Source of the DNA: an uncultured Prevotella sp.
GTDB lineage: Bacteria; Bacteroidota; Bacteroidia; Bacteroidales; Bacteroidaceae
Assembly (NCBI GenBank): GCA_902798285.1
Contig: CADBVZ010000001.1
Span: forward strand, 62,001 to 126,000
Reading direction: 5' to 3'
Length of the DNA: 64,000 bases
In this document: positions 21,069 to 30,747 of the stretch, in pieces
Position numbering within the stretch: the stretch's first letter is position 1
Layout: every line of letters starts with the position of its first letter
Program-made: the position numbers and the translations under genes
Notes under the pieces: generated by a model
Database searches by the model: none
Seen by the model: only the letters and a program-made list of their open reading frames with translations
Told to the model about the DNA's origin: nothing

Positions 21069-23108
21069 ATGAAACAAACAAGACTATTAATCTTCGTACT
21101 CACAGCCCTCACGTTCTTTGCGGGTTGTGACAGGTTTGACAAAATGAAACACGACCCTCAGGCCGACAAGGATATCGAAGCCGCCTATAAGGCCCGCGAC
21201 TATCAGAAAATCATCGATCTCGCTGATAGTTTCCAGCAGTCGGGTGCCATGGCCGATGTCAAGGCCTACTATTGGCAGGGTTATGCCCGAGATCGTATGC
21301 AGCGCCATCTCTCTGCCGAATACTTCTGGGGTCGTGCCATCAAGGCCGCCGAGGAGTCGAAAGATCCTGAGGAGATAGAGTTCTTTACCAGATCGGCTGC
21401 ACGCCTGGCAAACATGCTCACTACTCGTGGCGACTATGAAGGTACGGTAAAGAAGACGCTGCCCGTTGTAAAGCGCCTCGAGGAATTAGGGTGCGACTCC
21501 ACCAGCGACTACGTCAATCTGCTCATCTATATCGGCTGCTGTCAGCTAGGCCTTGGTATGTCGGGCGACACCATCGACAACAGTTTCTATGCCGCTTATA
21601 AACGGCATGATGACGAGATTGAGAACAAACATAACGACCAGTCTTATAAGAACGCCTTCGCAGGCCTCATCAACATTGTATATGCCTTTAACGAGACCCG
21701 CCATTTCGACGAGGCTTTGAGGTGGAACGAGCGCTATGGTAAGATTATTACCGAGTACGAACAGCGTAACGATGTGGATGGCAACTATGTGGACAAACAA
21801 TGGGCCCGCTATGATATCTATCAGGCCATTGCTCTCGCAGGACTCAAACGTCAGGAAGAGGCAGAAAAAGCCTTTAGCGATTACCTTAGCACTGCATTCA
21901 GTAAGACGCCTGAAGGTCGTATTGAGGCTAACAAATACCTGGAGCCCGAAGGCCGCTGGACTGAGGCTGCAGAGAACTATGAAAGTCTCGACAAGATAGT
22001 AGAGCATAGTAACTCTAAATTCTCGCTCGAAAGCATGCAGAAGGCTGCCCTGAAGAAATATCGCGCAAACCTTATGGCAGGTCGTCGCGACACCGCCATG
22101 GCCGTCAGTATGCAAATCAGTAACATGCTCGACTCTGCCATCGCCCGTTCACGACGTCTCGATGCTCAAGAACAGGTAGACATCCAGGACAAAGAGCTCC
22201 AGTTTGCTCAACAGCAGGCAGCTGCAAATCGTCGCCACATCATGGGTATTCTCGGCATTGCAGCCCTCATAGCATTCCTCCTCATGCTCGTCATCCTCTT
22301 CCTTTATAAAAAACTTCATGGAGCGAAGCGCTCACGCAAGAATCTTGAAACGGCCTACAATCAACTCGAGAGCGATGCTACGGCCCGGGAGCGCAAGGAG
22401 AGTGAGGATCGCATTGCTCGCGACATCCAGTTGGCCATGTCGCCCCGCGAGTTATCCCCGCATAAACACCTTACTATTGCCGCCACTCCGTTGAGCGAAC
22501 AGAATACTGACAGCGGACTTTACGAACTCGCTATGACTGGCCCCGACCAACTATTATTCTGCATTGCAGATGCTTCGAGCAACAGTGATGTCCACGCCTC
22601 GCTAGCAACTGCTTTGGTCAAGGCTCAGTTCCGTTCTTTGCTCTGCGTTGAAAACGATCCTCAACGCATTATCTCAGCTATCAACGAGGCTATGGCACCC
22701 AACAAGTTCGCACCCGTTACTCTTTTTGTGGGTCTGCTCGATCTTGCTACTGGCAAGTTGCGTTTCTCTAATGCCGGCCACCTGTCGCCACTGATAGCAG
22801 GTTCCGAGATTTCTCTCCTGCCCGAGTGCGACGATGTAGCCATCGGCATGGAGTCTGGCCATTCATATAGCGTAAAGGAAGTCGATTTGGAGCCCAACAC
22901 CATCATCCTACTCTACTCAAATGCCCTTGGCGAAGCCCGTAGCACAGGTCGCAAGAAATTTGGTGAGGGACAGATGTTAGGCGAAGCCCTCCAACTGAAG
23001 AAGACCGGTGGCACACCTGAGATTTTCGTTACCCGCCTTACCGACTCCGTCCACCGTTTCACTGGTAAGGAAATCGATCCTACCATGATAGCCATCCAGT
23101 ACAAATAA
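21069..23108 (+). CDS. Lipoprotein with TPR region, membrane helix and degenerate SpoIIE/PP2C domain
   Basis: 679 residues. A lipobox is seen in TFFAGCD. A helical tetratricopeptide-like region follows, then a transmembrane helix at about 391-412, a coiled coil and a SpoIIE-type domain at about 440-679. Compared with the intact phosphatase at 51803, GGDLFDFF reads as DSGLYEL, GDVAGKGVPAA reads as ADASSNSDVHAS, YTDGYTE reads as YSNALGE and DDISLLAIKYK ends as DPTMIAIQYK. Most metal-binding aspartates are therefore missing and phosphatase activity is unlikely. It is probably co-transcribed with the histidine-phosphatase pair. It may relay an envelope signal by binding; this is inference. Confidence 0.85.
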   Translation: MKQTRLLIFVLTALTFFAGCDRFDKMKHDPQADKDIEAAYKARDYQKIIDLADSFQQSGAMADVKAYYWQGYARDRMQRHLSAEYFWGRAIKAAEESKDPEEIEFFTRSAARLANMLTTRGDYEGTVKKTLPVVKRLEELGCDSTSDYVNLLIYIGCCQLGLGMSGDTIDNSFYAAYKRHDDEIENKHNDQSYKNAFAGLINIVYAFNETRHFDEALRWNERYGKIITEYEQRNDVDGNYVDKQWARYDIYQAIALAGLKRQEEAEKAFSDYLSTAFSKTPEGRIEANKYLEPEGRWTEAAENYESLDKIVEHSNSKFSLESMQKAALKKYRANLMAGRRDTAMAVSMQISNMLDSAIARSRRLDAQEQVDIQDKELQFAQQQAAANRRHIMGILGIAALIAFLLMLVILFLYKKLHGAKRSRKNLETAYNQLESDATARERKESEDRIARDIQLAMSPRELSPHKHLTIAATPLSEQNTDSGLYELAMTGPDQLLFCIADASSNSDVHASLATALVKAQFRSLLCVENDPQRIISAINEAMAPNKFAPVTLFVGLLDLATGKLRFSNAGHLSPLIAGSEISLLPECDDVAIGMESGHSYSVKEVDLEPNTIILLYSNALGEARSTGRKKFGEGQMLGEALQLKKTGGTPEIFVTRLTDSVHRFTGKEIDPTMIAIQYK

Positions 23109-23145
23109 ATAATAATCCCCAGCCACTTGGCCGGGGATTATTATT
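23108..23145. terminator. Bidirectional terminator before the hybrid regulator
   Basis: The perfect 13-bp stem AATAATAATCCCC/GGGGATTATTATT (23108-23120 with 23133-23145) can extend inward with CC/GG. It lies between convergent genes. Confidence 0.88.
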
Positions 23146-23154
23146 GTTATGCTT

Positions 23155-26100
23155 TTACTGCCGTTGTTCATGCTCATGCATGTAGTCACGGGGCGACATT
23201 CCGTAGTATTTCTTGAAAACGGTAGAGAAGGAGGCCGAGTTGGAGAAACCACAGGCGTACATCACCTCGGTAACGTTCATGCCCTGGGTAGTTAGCAATT
23301 GAGCAGCCTTCTTCAAGCGGATGTTACGAATGAAATCGTGAGGTGTCTGACCCGTTAGTTCCTTCATCTTACGATGGAGATGTACGCGGCTGATACCAGC
23401 CTTGTCGGCTATCATATCGACACTGAGGTCGGAATTGCTCAGGTTCTTGTTGATGCACTCCATGATGCGCTCCAACAACTTCTCATCGGGCGACTTGAGA
23501 CGTATCTCGTTCACCTGCTCTTCGAGTTCATCGTTACGCTCGTACTTAAGGCGTAACAGGCGTCTAGCGCTGATAAGATTATGGATGGTGCGACGCAGAA
23601 TGTCCATATTAAATGGTTTCACGATATAGGCGTCGGCACCCGTCTCAAGACCCTCAATCTTATCCTCATCACGGCTCTTGGCAGTGAGCAGAATGACTGG
23701 TACGAAGTTAGTATTGGGGTTAGCCTTGATCTTGGAACAGAGCTGATGACCATCCATCTCAGGCATCATGACATCGCTAATCACAAGGTCAGGCACAGTG
23801 CGGAGCGCCTCACTCAGTGCTTCACGACCATTGATGCAGGTATGAACATCATAGTCGTTCTCGAGTTCATGCTCAAGGTAGGTACGTATCTCGTCGTCAT
23901 CCTCGGCAATGACAATGGTGAGACGGCGCTTGTTAGGAATTTCCACGGGGGCAGCCTCAGTTTCTTCGGCAACGAGTTCTTCCTCGATGGGCGGCAACTC
24001 GGTAGCCAGAGCCTCAGCCTCCTCAACAGTTTCAATCATCTCCTCAGATGAGAGATGGGCATTGCCTAACGGAATGGTGATAACGAACTCGCAACCCTGA
24101 CTGAGGTTATGGGCAGAAATGGTACCATGATGGAGTTCGACGAGTGAGCGAGTCAGGTCGAGGCCGATACCAGTGCCGGCATTGCGGTCGTTGGCCGTAG
24201 AAGCGGTCTGATAGAATCGCTCGAATATCTTATCGAGCTTATCCTCTGGTATTTTCTCACCATTGTCGCTCACAGCAATGATGGCATTCTGAGCATCATG
24301 AGTAAGTCGAATATCTACCTCGCCACCCGTTGGGGTATACTTGAAAGCATTGGAGAGGATATTCATAATAACCTTATCGAAATTCTTACGGTCAATCCAA
24401 ACGGGCAAACGATCGATATCGTGATCGTAGGTAAGGCGTATCTGCTTGGCCTTAGCCTGATTCTCAAAGAGGTCGTAGATATCCTTGATGAAGGCCACGA
24501 GGTTGGTTTCCGACATGCGCATCTGCATCTGCCCCTTATCAATCTTTCGGAGGTCCATCATCTGATTGATAAGACTCAATATTCGCTCGGCATTGCGTTT
24601 GATGGTCTCATACACATGACGACGGTTGGGGTCATCGTCATTCTTGATGAGTGATAGCAATGGAGTGACAATGAGCGTCATAGGCGTACGGATTTCATGA
24701 CTCATGTTCATGAAGAAACGCAATTTGGCCTCACCCATCTCCTCAGCATGGATATGGGCCTGCAGACGGAGGTTATTCTGCTCACGATGACGGCGATAGG
24801 CCAGATACTGCCAAACAAAGAGACCGAAGATGACGCAATAGAAGAATACGGCCCATGCGGAGCGGTACCATGGACTATGGATGACCACGGTAAACTCGCG
24901 CTCAGGGGTTTCTGTATTATTGCGCTCAGCCTTGACACGGAAGCGATAGGTGCCCTCAGGCAGATGGGAGAACGTAAGTACATTCAGTCCCTGCTGCAGA
25001 CGAACAAAAGGCTCGCCGTTGATACTATATAAATAAGATATGTGTTCAGGGTTCTCGTAAGTAAGGGTGGAGAACTGCACAGCAAAGGTATTATCGTGGT
25101 AGTCGAGCTCGAAACGGGTACTACGGAACACGGTGGTATCGGTAATCTGGTAGCTGCCAGAACGGGCATTACCACCGATGGGAGCGCCATTGACGGTGAA
25201 CGCAGTAAGCTGAACACGAGCCGACCAATTGCTCTGAGTAATGTCCTGCGGACGGAACCAGGTAATGCCACCCGTACCACCAAAAAGCATTAGCCCATCG
25301 GGAGAAGCGAAAGAGGCTCCATCGCCAAACTCATTGCTCTGAAGTCCATCGTCGGCAAAATAGTTCTGGAACAAACCTGTCTTGGGGTCGAAGCACGACA
25401 GGCCGTGATTGGTTCCTATCCACAAGCGACCATTAGGATGGCGCTCAATGGCACCAACACCATTATCGGGTAGACCCGCCTCAAGCATATAGTGCTTCAA
25501 CACCTTTCCGTCGAGGCTATAACAATAGAGACCGTTATTCGTACCCAACCAGATGCGACCATCATACTCACGGGCTATACGAACAGGCTGACTGTAGTTA
25601 GGACAGTTCGTTCCGAATGTCTTCACCCAACTCTCGCTTTCAATGTCGAGACAGCAGAGGCCCATCGACGTAGAGACGTACACTCGCTTCCCGTCGGGTG
25701 ATACGGACACCTGCGAGACATAGTTGTTGGTAATACTGTTTACCTTACGATCAGTCTCGGCACCTTCCTTCAACATATAGCGTTTCAGGAAATTGCCCTT
25801 GGAGTCCATGCAAATCAAACCATATTTCATCGTGGCAAGCCAAAGACGACCCTGAGGATCGCAGTCCATATCCATCACGATAAGATATTTATCAGCAGGA
25901 TAATCAACAAAGTGGAACTTCTGGGTGACGGGGTCTATCCAGCCAAAACCATCACCATAGGATCCTACCCAGATGTGGCCCTCTTTATCTTCGGCCAGCG
26001 ACATGATTGTGGAGGGTACGTCAGCGGAATAATGCTTCAGTAAATGGAATTGGTTATCCAAGCTATATAGTCCGTCTTTATCGGTGCCTACCCATACACG

Positions 26101-27153
26101 GCCATGACTATCGAGCAGAGTACTCACAACACAAGCGCTACCCAAAAGGTTACGATCGCCCATCTTATAACCCATATAGTTGAAACCACGGAAGGCAATA
26201 GGCTGCTTGTAGATACCTTTCTGCAAGAGTCCAAACCAGAGGTTACCACTTTTATCCTCTGAGATGGAGTTGACTTTACTGCGAGAGAGATTTACCTCCA
26301 TGCTGAAGAAAGGATTATCGAGCACGTGATCGCTCTCGGGCTCGTAAATAGCAATACCCTGACCGTCGTAGCCAATGATAATACTGCCGAAATGGTCACA
26401 GAAGAGAGCCGATACGGAGTGTCCGTTGGTGCCCTCGATATGGACGAAATCGGAGCCTTGGAGACGGAAAACACCTGCGTTGTTGGTACCTACATAGATA
26501 ACGCCTTCGTGATCCTCGCAGAGATTACTAAAGTGGAGGTCAGTGCGATCGGCAAGATAGCGCTTCACCTTCTGACCATCGTAGCACAATAAGCCCTTGC
26601 TATCGGTAACAAGCCACAAACGGCCTTTCTTGTCCTCAATCATCGAGTTTATCGTGTGTAAGTCGGCCAAAGCACCCCCTATCTGCTTTGCATGGGTCTT
26701 ATCAGTAAACTTCATGACGCCCAGTCCGGAGGTTCCTGCCAGCACGTCACCATTGGCACGCTCAAGGAAACAGGTGGCATAGCAACTGCCCTTCTGTCCC
26801 TTCAGGTCGGTCATCGTAACATTATAGAAGGTACGACCGTCCCATGTTTGCAGAGCGCCATACATACCAAAGTAGAACATACCATTGCGATCCTGCATAA
26901 TGGTATTTACATAATTGCTAGCAAGGGTCTTATCGGTCTCATTCTCACGACGTATCACACGAAACTGGTATCCGTCGTATCGATTAATACCATCACGGGT
27001 AGAAGCCCACAGGAAACCCTCACTATCAATATACACCTGCGTAACAAACGAACTGGAGAGTTGTTTATCGGGATTAAAGAATTGGCCCATCTGAGCGCGA
27101 GAGCTCACGGATAGGAATAGCGATATAATAGTTAGTAATGCTTTAGGCCACAT
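23155..27153 (-). CDS. Hybrid two-component system regulator (HTCS), probable xylan regulator
   Basis: 1332 residues. A signal peptide (MWPKALLTIISLFLSVSSRA) leads into a periplasmic series of Reg_prop propeller repeats, each with motifs like GFLWASTRDGI, and a Y_Y_Y domain. A transmembrane helix lies near 761-786. HisKA carries the phospho-accepting His in NMSHEIRTPMT (about residue 816), followed by HATPase with DNGEKIPEDKL and GTGIGLDL. A receiver domain has VISDVMMPEMDG (about 1124), and a C-terminal AraC-type HTH ends in MSPRDYMHEHE. HTCS proteins bind an oligosaccharide and activate the neighbouring locus. The divergent GH115 promoter carries the direct repeats shared by five promoters here, so this is the likely activator. 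Confidence 0.95.
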   Translation of the reverse strand: MWPKALLTIISLFLSVSSRAQMGQFFNPDKQLSSSFVTQVYIDSEGFLWASTRDGINRYDGYQFRVIRRENETDKTLASNYVNTIMQDRNGMFYFGMYGALQTWDGRTFYNVTMTDLKGQKGSCYATCFLERANGDVLAGTSGLGVMKFTDKTHAKQIGGALADLHTINSMIEDKKGRLWLVTDSKGLLCYDGQKVKRYLADRTDLHFSNLCEDHEGVIYVGTNNAGVFRLQGSDFVHIEGTNGHSVSALFCDHFGSIIIGYDGQGIAIYEPESDHVLDNPFFSMEVNLSRSKVNSISEDKSGNLWFGLLQKGIYKQPIAFRGFNYMGYKMGDRNLLGSACVVSTLLDSHGRVWVGTDKDGLYSLDNQFHLLKHYSADVPSTIMSLAEDKEGHIWVGSYGDGFGWIDPVTQKFHFVDYPADKYLIVMDMDCDPQGRLWLATMKYGLICMDSKGNFLKRYMLKEGAETDRKVNSITNNYVSQVSVSPDGKRVYVSTSMGLCCLDIESESWVKTFGTNCPNYSQPVRIAREYDGRIWLGTNNGLYCYSLDGKVLKHYMLEAGLPDNGVGAIERHPNGRLWIGTNHGLSCFDPKTGLFQNYFADDGLQSNEFGDGASFASPDGLMLFGGTGGITWFRPQDITQSNWSARVQLTAFTVNGAPIGGNARSGSYQITDTTVFRSTRFELDYHDNTFAVQFSTLTYENPEHISYLYSINGEPFVRLQQGLNVLTFSHLPEGTYRFRVKAERNNTETPEREFTVVIHSPWYRSAWAVFFYCVIFGLFVWQYLAYRRHREQNNLRLQAHIHAEEMGEAKLRFFMNMSHEIRTPMTLIVTPLLSLIKNDDDPNRRHVYETIKRNAERILSLINQMMDLRKIDKGQMQMRMSETNLVAFIKDIYDLFENQAKAKQIRLTYDHDIDRLPVWIDRKNFDKVIMNILSNAFKYTPTGGEVDIRLTHDAQNAIIAVSDNGEKIPEDKLDKIFERFYQTASTANDRNAGTGIGLDLTRSLVELHHGTISAHNLSQGCEFVITIPLGNAHLSSEEMIETVEEAEALATELPPIEEELVAEETEAAPVEIPNKRRLTIVIAEDDDEIRTYLEHELENDYDVHTCINGREALSEALRTVPDLVISDVMMPEMDGHQLCSKIKANPNTNFVPVILLTAKSRDEDKIEGLETGADAYIVKPFNMDILRRTIHNLISARRLLRLKYERNDELEEQVNEIRLKSPDEKLLERIMECINKNLSNSDLSVDMIADKAGISRVHLHRKMKELTGQTPHDFIRNIRLKKAAQLLTTQGMNVTEVMYACGFSNSASFSTVFKKYYGMSPRDYMHEHEQRQ

Positions 27154-27178
27154 GCTTTGTGTAATCTAAATTTTGGGG

Positions 27179-27186
27179 CAAAGATA
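27179..27186 (-). promoter_or_regulatory. -7 element of the HTCS gene
   Basis: TATCTTTG on the minus strand lies 25 bases before the HTCS start. The operator repeats at 27215-27241 lie just upstream, so autoregulation is possible. Confidence 0.72.
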
Positions 27187-27214
27187 CTACTTTTTTGTAA
27201 TTGCTGCAAGAAAA

Positions 27215-27280
27215 TGAGCCAAAAATTAAAGTTCATGAAACATATTTGATTGCATATTTGGAGGAAAATGGCTATCTTTG
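27215..27280 (+). promoter_or_regulatory. HTCS-type operator and promoter of the GH115 operon
   Basis: Repeat 1 (TGAGCC, then AAAG) starts at 27215 and repeat 2 (TGAAAC) at 27236. TATCTTTG (27273-27280) begins 58 bases after repeat 1. The same geometry recurs at 37717, 41846, 46189 and 48915. Confidence 0.8.
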
Positions 27281-27307
27281 CACCCAAAATCATTAATAAA
27301 CCACATT

Positions 27308-29794
27308 ATGAAAAGGTTATTCAATAAACTAACTTATTTAGCCATCTTAACGTTATTGGCTCTCATCCCTGTAGAAGGTATGGGTGCCGACGAGTTCGTA
27401 ACATTCCAGCAGGCAACAGGCACTTGGCAGCTGAAAGACGTTTCCATCAGCTACGCCGACGGAGAGCACAGTTGCGTGCATCGTGCCATAGCAAGCCTTC
27501 AAAAAGACTTCGAAGCCGTGATGGGAGTATCTCCCATGCGAAGCATGGGAGATGCGAAGGTTCTGATCGGCACCTTAGGTGTTAATCCTCAGATTGACCA
27601 GTGGGTGAAGCAGGGCATACTCCGCGACTTGAAGGGTAAGACGGAGAAATATATTATCAAAACAATTAATGGCCAATTGGTTATAGCCGGTAGTGACAAA
27701 CGTGGAACTGTGTATGGTATCTATGAACTGTCGCGCCAGATAGGTGTGTCACCCTGGTACTATTGGGCCGATGTACCTGTGGAGAAACACGCAGAACTGT
27801 TTATCCGTGAGGGCGAGTATACCGATGGTGAACCAGCCATACGCTATCGCGGACTATTCCTGAACGACGAGGCGCCCTGCCTGACCACATGGGTAAAGAA
27901 TACCTTTGGCACCAACTATGGTGGTCACGACTTCTATGAGAAGGTGTTTGAACTCATCCTACGATTGAAGGGAAACTATTTATGGCCTGCCATGTGGGGC
28001 TGGGCTTTCTATGCCGACGACCCCGAGAACCTGAAGACTGCCAACGCCATGGGCGTGATGATGGGTACATCGCACCATGAGCCTATGGCACGTAATCATC
28101 AGGAGTATGCTCGCGACCGTAAAGGATGGGGTGCATGGAACTACTCTACGAATAAGGAGAATCTGGACCGTTTCTTCCGTGAAGGTATTGAGCGCATGAA
28201 GTGTACTGACGACATTGTGACCATCGGTATGCGTGGCGATGGCGACGAGGCCATGGGCAATAGTACCGACACAAAACTACTGGAAACGATCATCGAAAAC
28301 CAACGTCGTATCATCAAGGAAGTAACGAAGCGCCCCGCCAAGGAAACACCCCAGATATGGGCCTTATATAAAGAGGTACAGGACTATTACGATGCTGGTT
28401 TGCGTGTACCAGATGATGTAACCATTCTGCTTTGCGATGACAACTGGGGTAACGTGCGTCGTATTCCTAATGCAGAGGAGAAAAAGCGCAAAGGCGGATG
28501 GGGACTTTACTACCATGTGGACTATGTAGGTGCCCCCCGTAATACGAAGTGGATCAATGTCACCCCCATCCAGAACATGTGGGAGCAACTGCAATTAGCA
28601 TACAATGGTGGCATCCAGAAGTTGTGGATCCTGAATGTAGGCGACCTGAAGCCCATGGAATATCCCATCCAACTGTTTATGGATATGGCATGGAATCCCA
28701 CGAAATACAACGTGGACAATCTGCTCGATCACCCCAAGGCATTCTGCGCAGAGAGCTTAGGCGAAGATCAGGCTGAGGAAGCTGCACAGATCCTGAACTT
28801 AGTGAGTAAATACAACGGACGCATTACCTCAGAGATGCTCGATGCCCGTACCTATACAACCGATGAGTTTGCACAGGTGGTAGGCGAGTATCAGGCGCTG
28901 GAGACTCGCGCCCTGCGCCAGTTTATCACCCTAAAACCTGAGTATCGTGATGCTTACCGTCAAATCATCCTCTTCCCCGTACAGGCCATGGGTAACATCT
29001 ACGAGATGTACTACGCCCAAGCTATGAACCACAAATTAGCTGCCTTGGGCGATCCTGATGCTAATTGTTGGGCAGAGCGTTGTCGCCAGGCCTTCAAGCG
29101 AGACTCGCTGCTGAACCTGCAATACAACAAGGAGATTGCCGGTGGTAAATGGGACGGCATGATGATACAGAAACACATCAGCTACAGAATATGGAATGAC
29201 AACTTCCCCAAGGATGTGTGTCCTGACCTGAAAGTTGTTCCTACTCCAGAACAAGGTCCCACCTTCAGTCCTATACACGGCTATATCAGTATCGAAGCAG
29301 AACACACCTTTAATCGTTCGGATGCATCAAATGCGAAGTGGACTGTGATTCCATACATGGGGCGTACGCTCAGTGGCATCGCCCTGATGCCATACACCGT
29401 AGGCACGGATAACGCAAAGTTGGAGTATCGTTTCAAGGCTGAAGGTCAGAAGACGGTCAAGGTCCACATCATTACCAAATCGACACTCGACTTCCTCGAC
29501 AAGGGCGGCCTCGTCTATGATGCAGCCATCGACAATGGAGAGCCCATAAGCGTAAATTTCAATAGTAACCTGAACGAGAAGCCTGAGAATATCTACAGCA
29601 TCTACTACCCCACCGTAGCCTTACGTGTGGTGGAGAAAGAGGTGGAGTTGCCTATCTCTGGCGATGGCGAATTCCATACGCTCACCCTCCATCCACAGGA
29701 TCCTGGCATCGTGTTCGAAAAGATCGTCATCGACCTGGGTGGCTATCAGAAACAGTATTTGTTTGGAAACGAATCACCAAAGACATATAAATAA
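27308..29794 (+). CDS. GH115 xylan alpha-1,2-glucuronidase
   Basis: 828 residues. The ATG at 27308 gives a signal peptide (MKRLFNKLTYLAILTLLALI); the frame extends 10 codons upstream but that start lies on the promoter. GH115 features include SDKRGTVYGIYELSRQIGVS, WYYWADVPVEK, the RYRGLFLNDE region, WPAMWGWAFY and a C-terminal beta-sandwich (SIEAEHTFNRSDAS). The family removes (4-O-methyl)glucuronic acid from the xylan backbone, including internal positions. It is first in an operon with an amidohydrolase, GH97 and GH29, and is controlled by the shared operator. Confidence 0.94.
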   Translation: MKRLFNKLTYLAILTLLALIPVEGMGADEFVTFQQATGTWQLKDVSISYADGEHSCVHRAIASLQKDFEAVMGVSPMRSMGDAKVLIGTLGVNPQIDQWVKQGILRDLKGKTEKYIIKTINGQLVIAGSDKRGTVYGIYELSRQIGVSPWYYWADVPVEKHAELFIREGEYTDGEPAIRYRGLFLNDEAPCLTTWVKNTFGTNYGGHDFYEKVFELILRLKGNYLWPAMWGWAFYADDPENLKTANAMGVMMGTSHHEPMARNHQEYARDRKGWGAWNYSTNKENLDRFFREGIERMKCTDDIVTIGMRGDGDEAMGNSTDTKLLETIIENQRRIIKEVTKRPAKETPQIWALYKEVQDYYDAGLRVPDDVTILLCDDNWGNVRRIPNAEEKKRKGGWGLYYHVDYVGAPRNTKWINVTPIQNMWEQLQLAYNGGIQKLWILNVGDLKPMEYPIQLFMDMAWNPTKYNVDNLLDHPKAFCAESLGEDQAEEAAQILNLVSKYNGRITSEMLDARTYTTDEFAQVVGEYQALETRALRQFITLKPEYRDAYRQIILFPVQAMGNIYEMYYAQAMNHKLAALGDPDANCWAERCRQAFKRDSLLNLQYNKEIAGGKWDGMMIQKHISYRIWNDNFPKDVCPDLKVVPTPEQGPTFSPIHGYISIEAEHTFNRSDASNAKWTVIPYMGRTLSGIALMPYTVGTDNAKLEYRFKAEGQKTVKVHIITKSTLDFLDKGGLVYDAAIDNGEPISVNFNSNLNEKPENIYSIYYPTVALRVVEKEVELPISGDGEFHTLTLHPQDPGIVFEKIVIDLGGYQKQYLFGNESPKTYK

Positions 29795-30735
29795 TGAAGA
29801 TTGTTGATGCACACAGCCATTTATGGCTGAAACAAAATACCACATGGAATGGTCTGCCTATCAAATCGAAGCGGAATGGCCGTTCCATTTTCCTTGGAGA
29901 GGAGGTACAGATGATTCCGCCATTTATGATCGACGGAAAGAATACCGCCGAGGTTTTCCTGTCGAATATGGACTATGCTCAGGTATCGGCTGCCGTCGTG
30001 GTTCAAGAGCTTATTGACGGCAATCAGAATCATTATCTGCAGCAAGTGAGCGAGAAGTATCCTGATCGCTTTGTAACATGCGGTATGGTAAACTTCTTCC
30101 AACCCAACCTCCCCTTACAGGCTCAGGTGCTCATCGACAGTGGATTCAAAGGACTGGCCATCCCTGGTCACCGACTACTGACGGATGAACTCCAGATACG
30201 CCTAAATGACCCAGAGATGATGCGGATGTTCCACATGATGGAAAACCACGATATATTTCTCTCCATCACCCTTGCCGATGGTAAGCAACAAACAGAAGAA
30301 CTTCGCGAGGTCATCAAGGAATGCCCAGGGTTACGTATTGCCATTGGCCACCTAGGCATGGCGAACCCACCTCAGGGTCCTATTTGGGAGAATTCAGACT
30401 GGAAACAACAGATGATGTTAGCCAATTACGACAACGTGTATATTGAATCAGGCGGCATCACTTGGCTCTACAATAGCGAGTTCTACCCCTTCCCATCGGC
30501 TGTACGCGCCATTCGTGAAGCTGCTAGCTTAGTAGGCATGGAGAAACTCATGTGGGGCAGCGACTACCCCCGTACCATCACGGCTATCACCTACCGCATG
30601 TCGTACGACTTCATCCTGAAGTCAACGGAGCTCTCCGACCATGAGAAAGAGCTCTTCCTGGGCGAGAACGCGCGACGCTTCTATCGCTTACAGGATCTCA
30701 TAGAACTACCCTATATTAAGAATATGTCAGAATAA
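29794..30735 (+). CDS. Amidohydrolase-family (amidohydrolase_2) enzyme, cytoplasmic
   Basis: 313 residues without a signal peptide. The metal-binding HxH lies in VDAHSHLW at the N terminus, a further histidine in IAIGHLGM and the catalytic Asp in LMWGSDYPRT, as in the metal-dependent TIM-barrel group of decarboxylases and lactonases. The start overlaps the GH115 stop by one base (TAATG), and the GH97 gene starts 12 bases after it. Coupling to a glucuronidase suggests action on a released uronic acid, its lactone or an aromatic acid set free by the esterases. The reaction is not established by sequence. Confidence 0.82.
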   Translation: MKIVDAHSHLWLKQNTTWNGLPIKSKRNGRSIFLGEEVQMIPPFMIDGKNTAEVFLSNMDYAQVSAAVVVQELIDGNQNHYLQQVSEKYPDRFVTCGMVNFFQPNLPLQAQVLIDSGFKGLAIPGHRLLTDELQIRLNDPEMMRMFHMMENHDIFLSITLADGKQQTEELREVIKECPGLRIAIGHLGMANPPQGPIWENSDWKQQMMLANYDNVYIESGGITWLYNSEFYPFPSAVRAIREAASLVGMEKLMWGSDYPRTITAITYRMSYDFILKSTELSDHEKELFLGENARRFYRLQDLIELPYIKNMSE

Positions 30736-30747
30736 ACAGAACACAGA

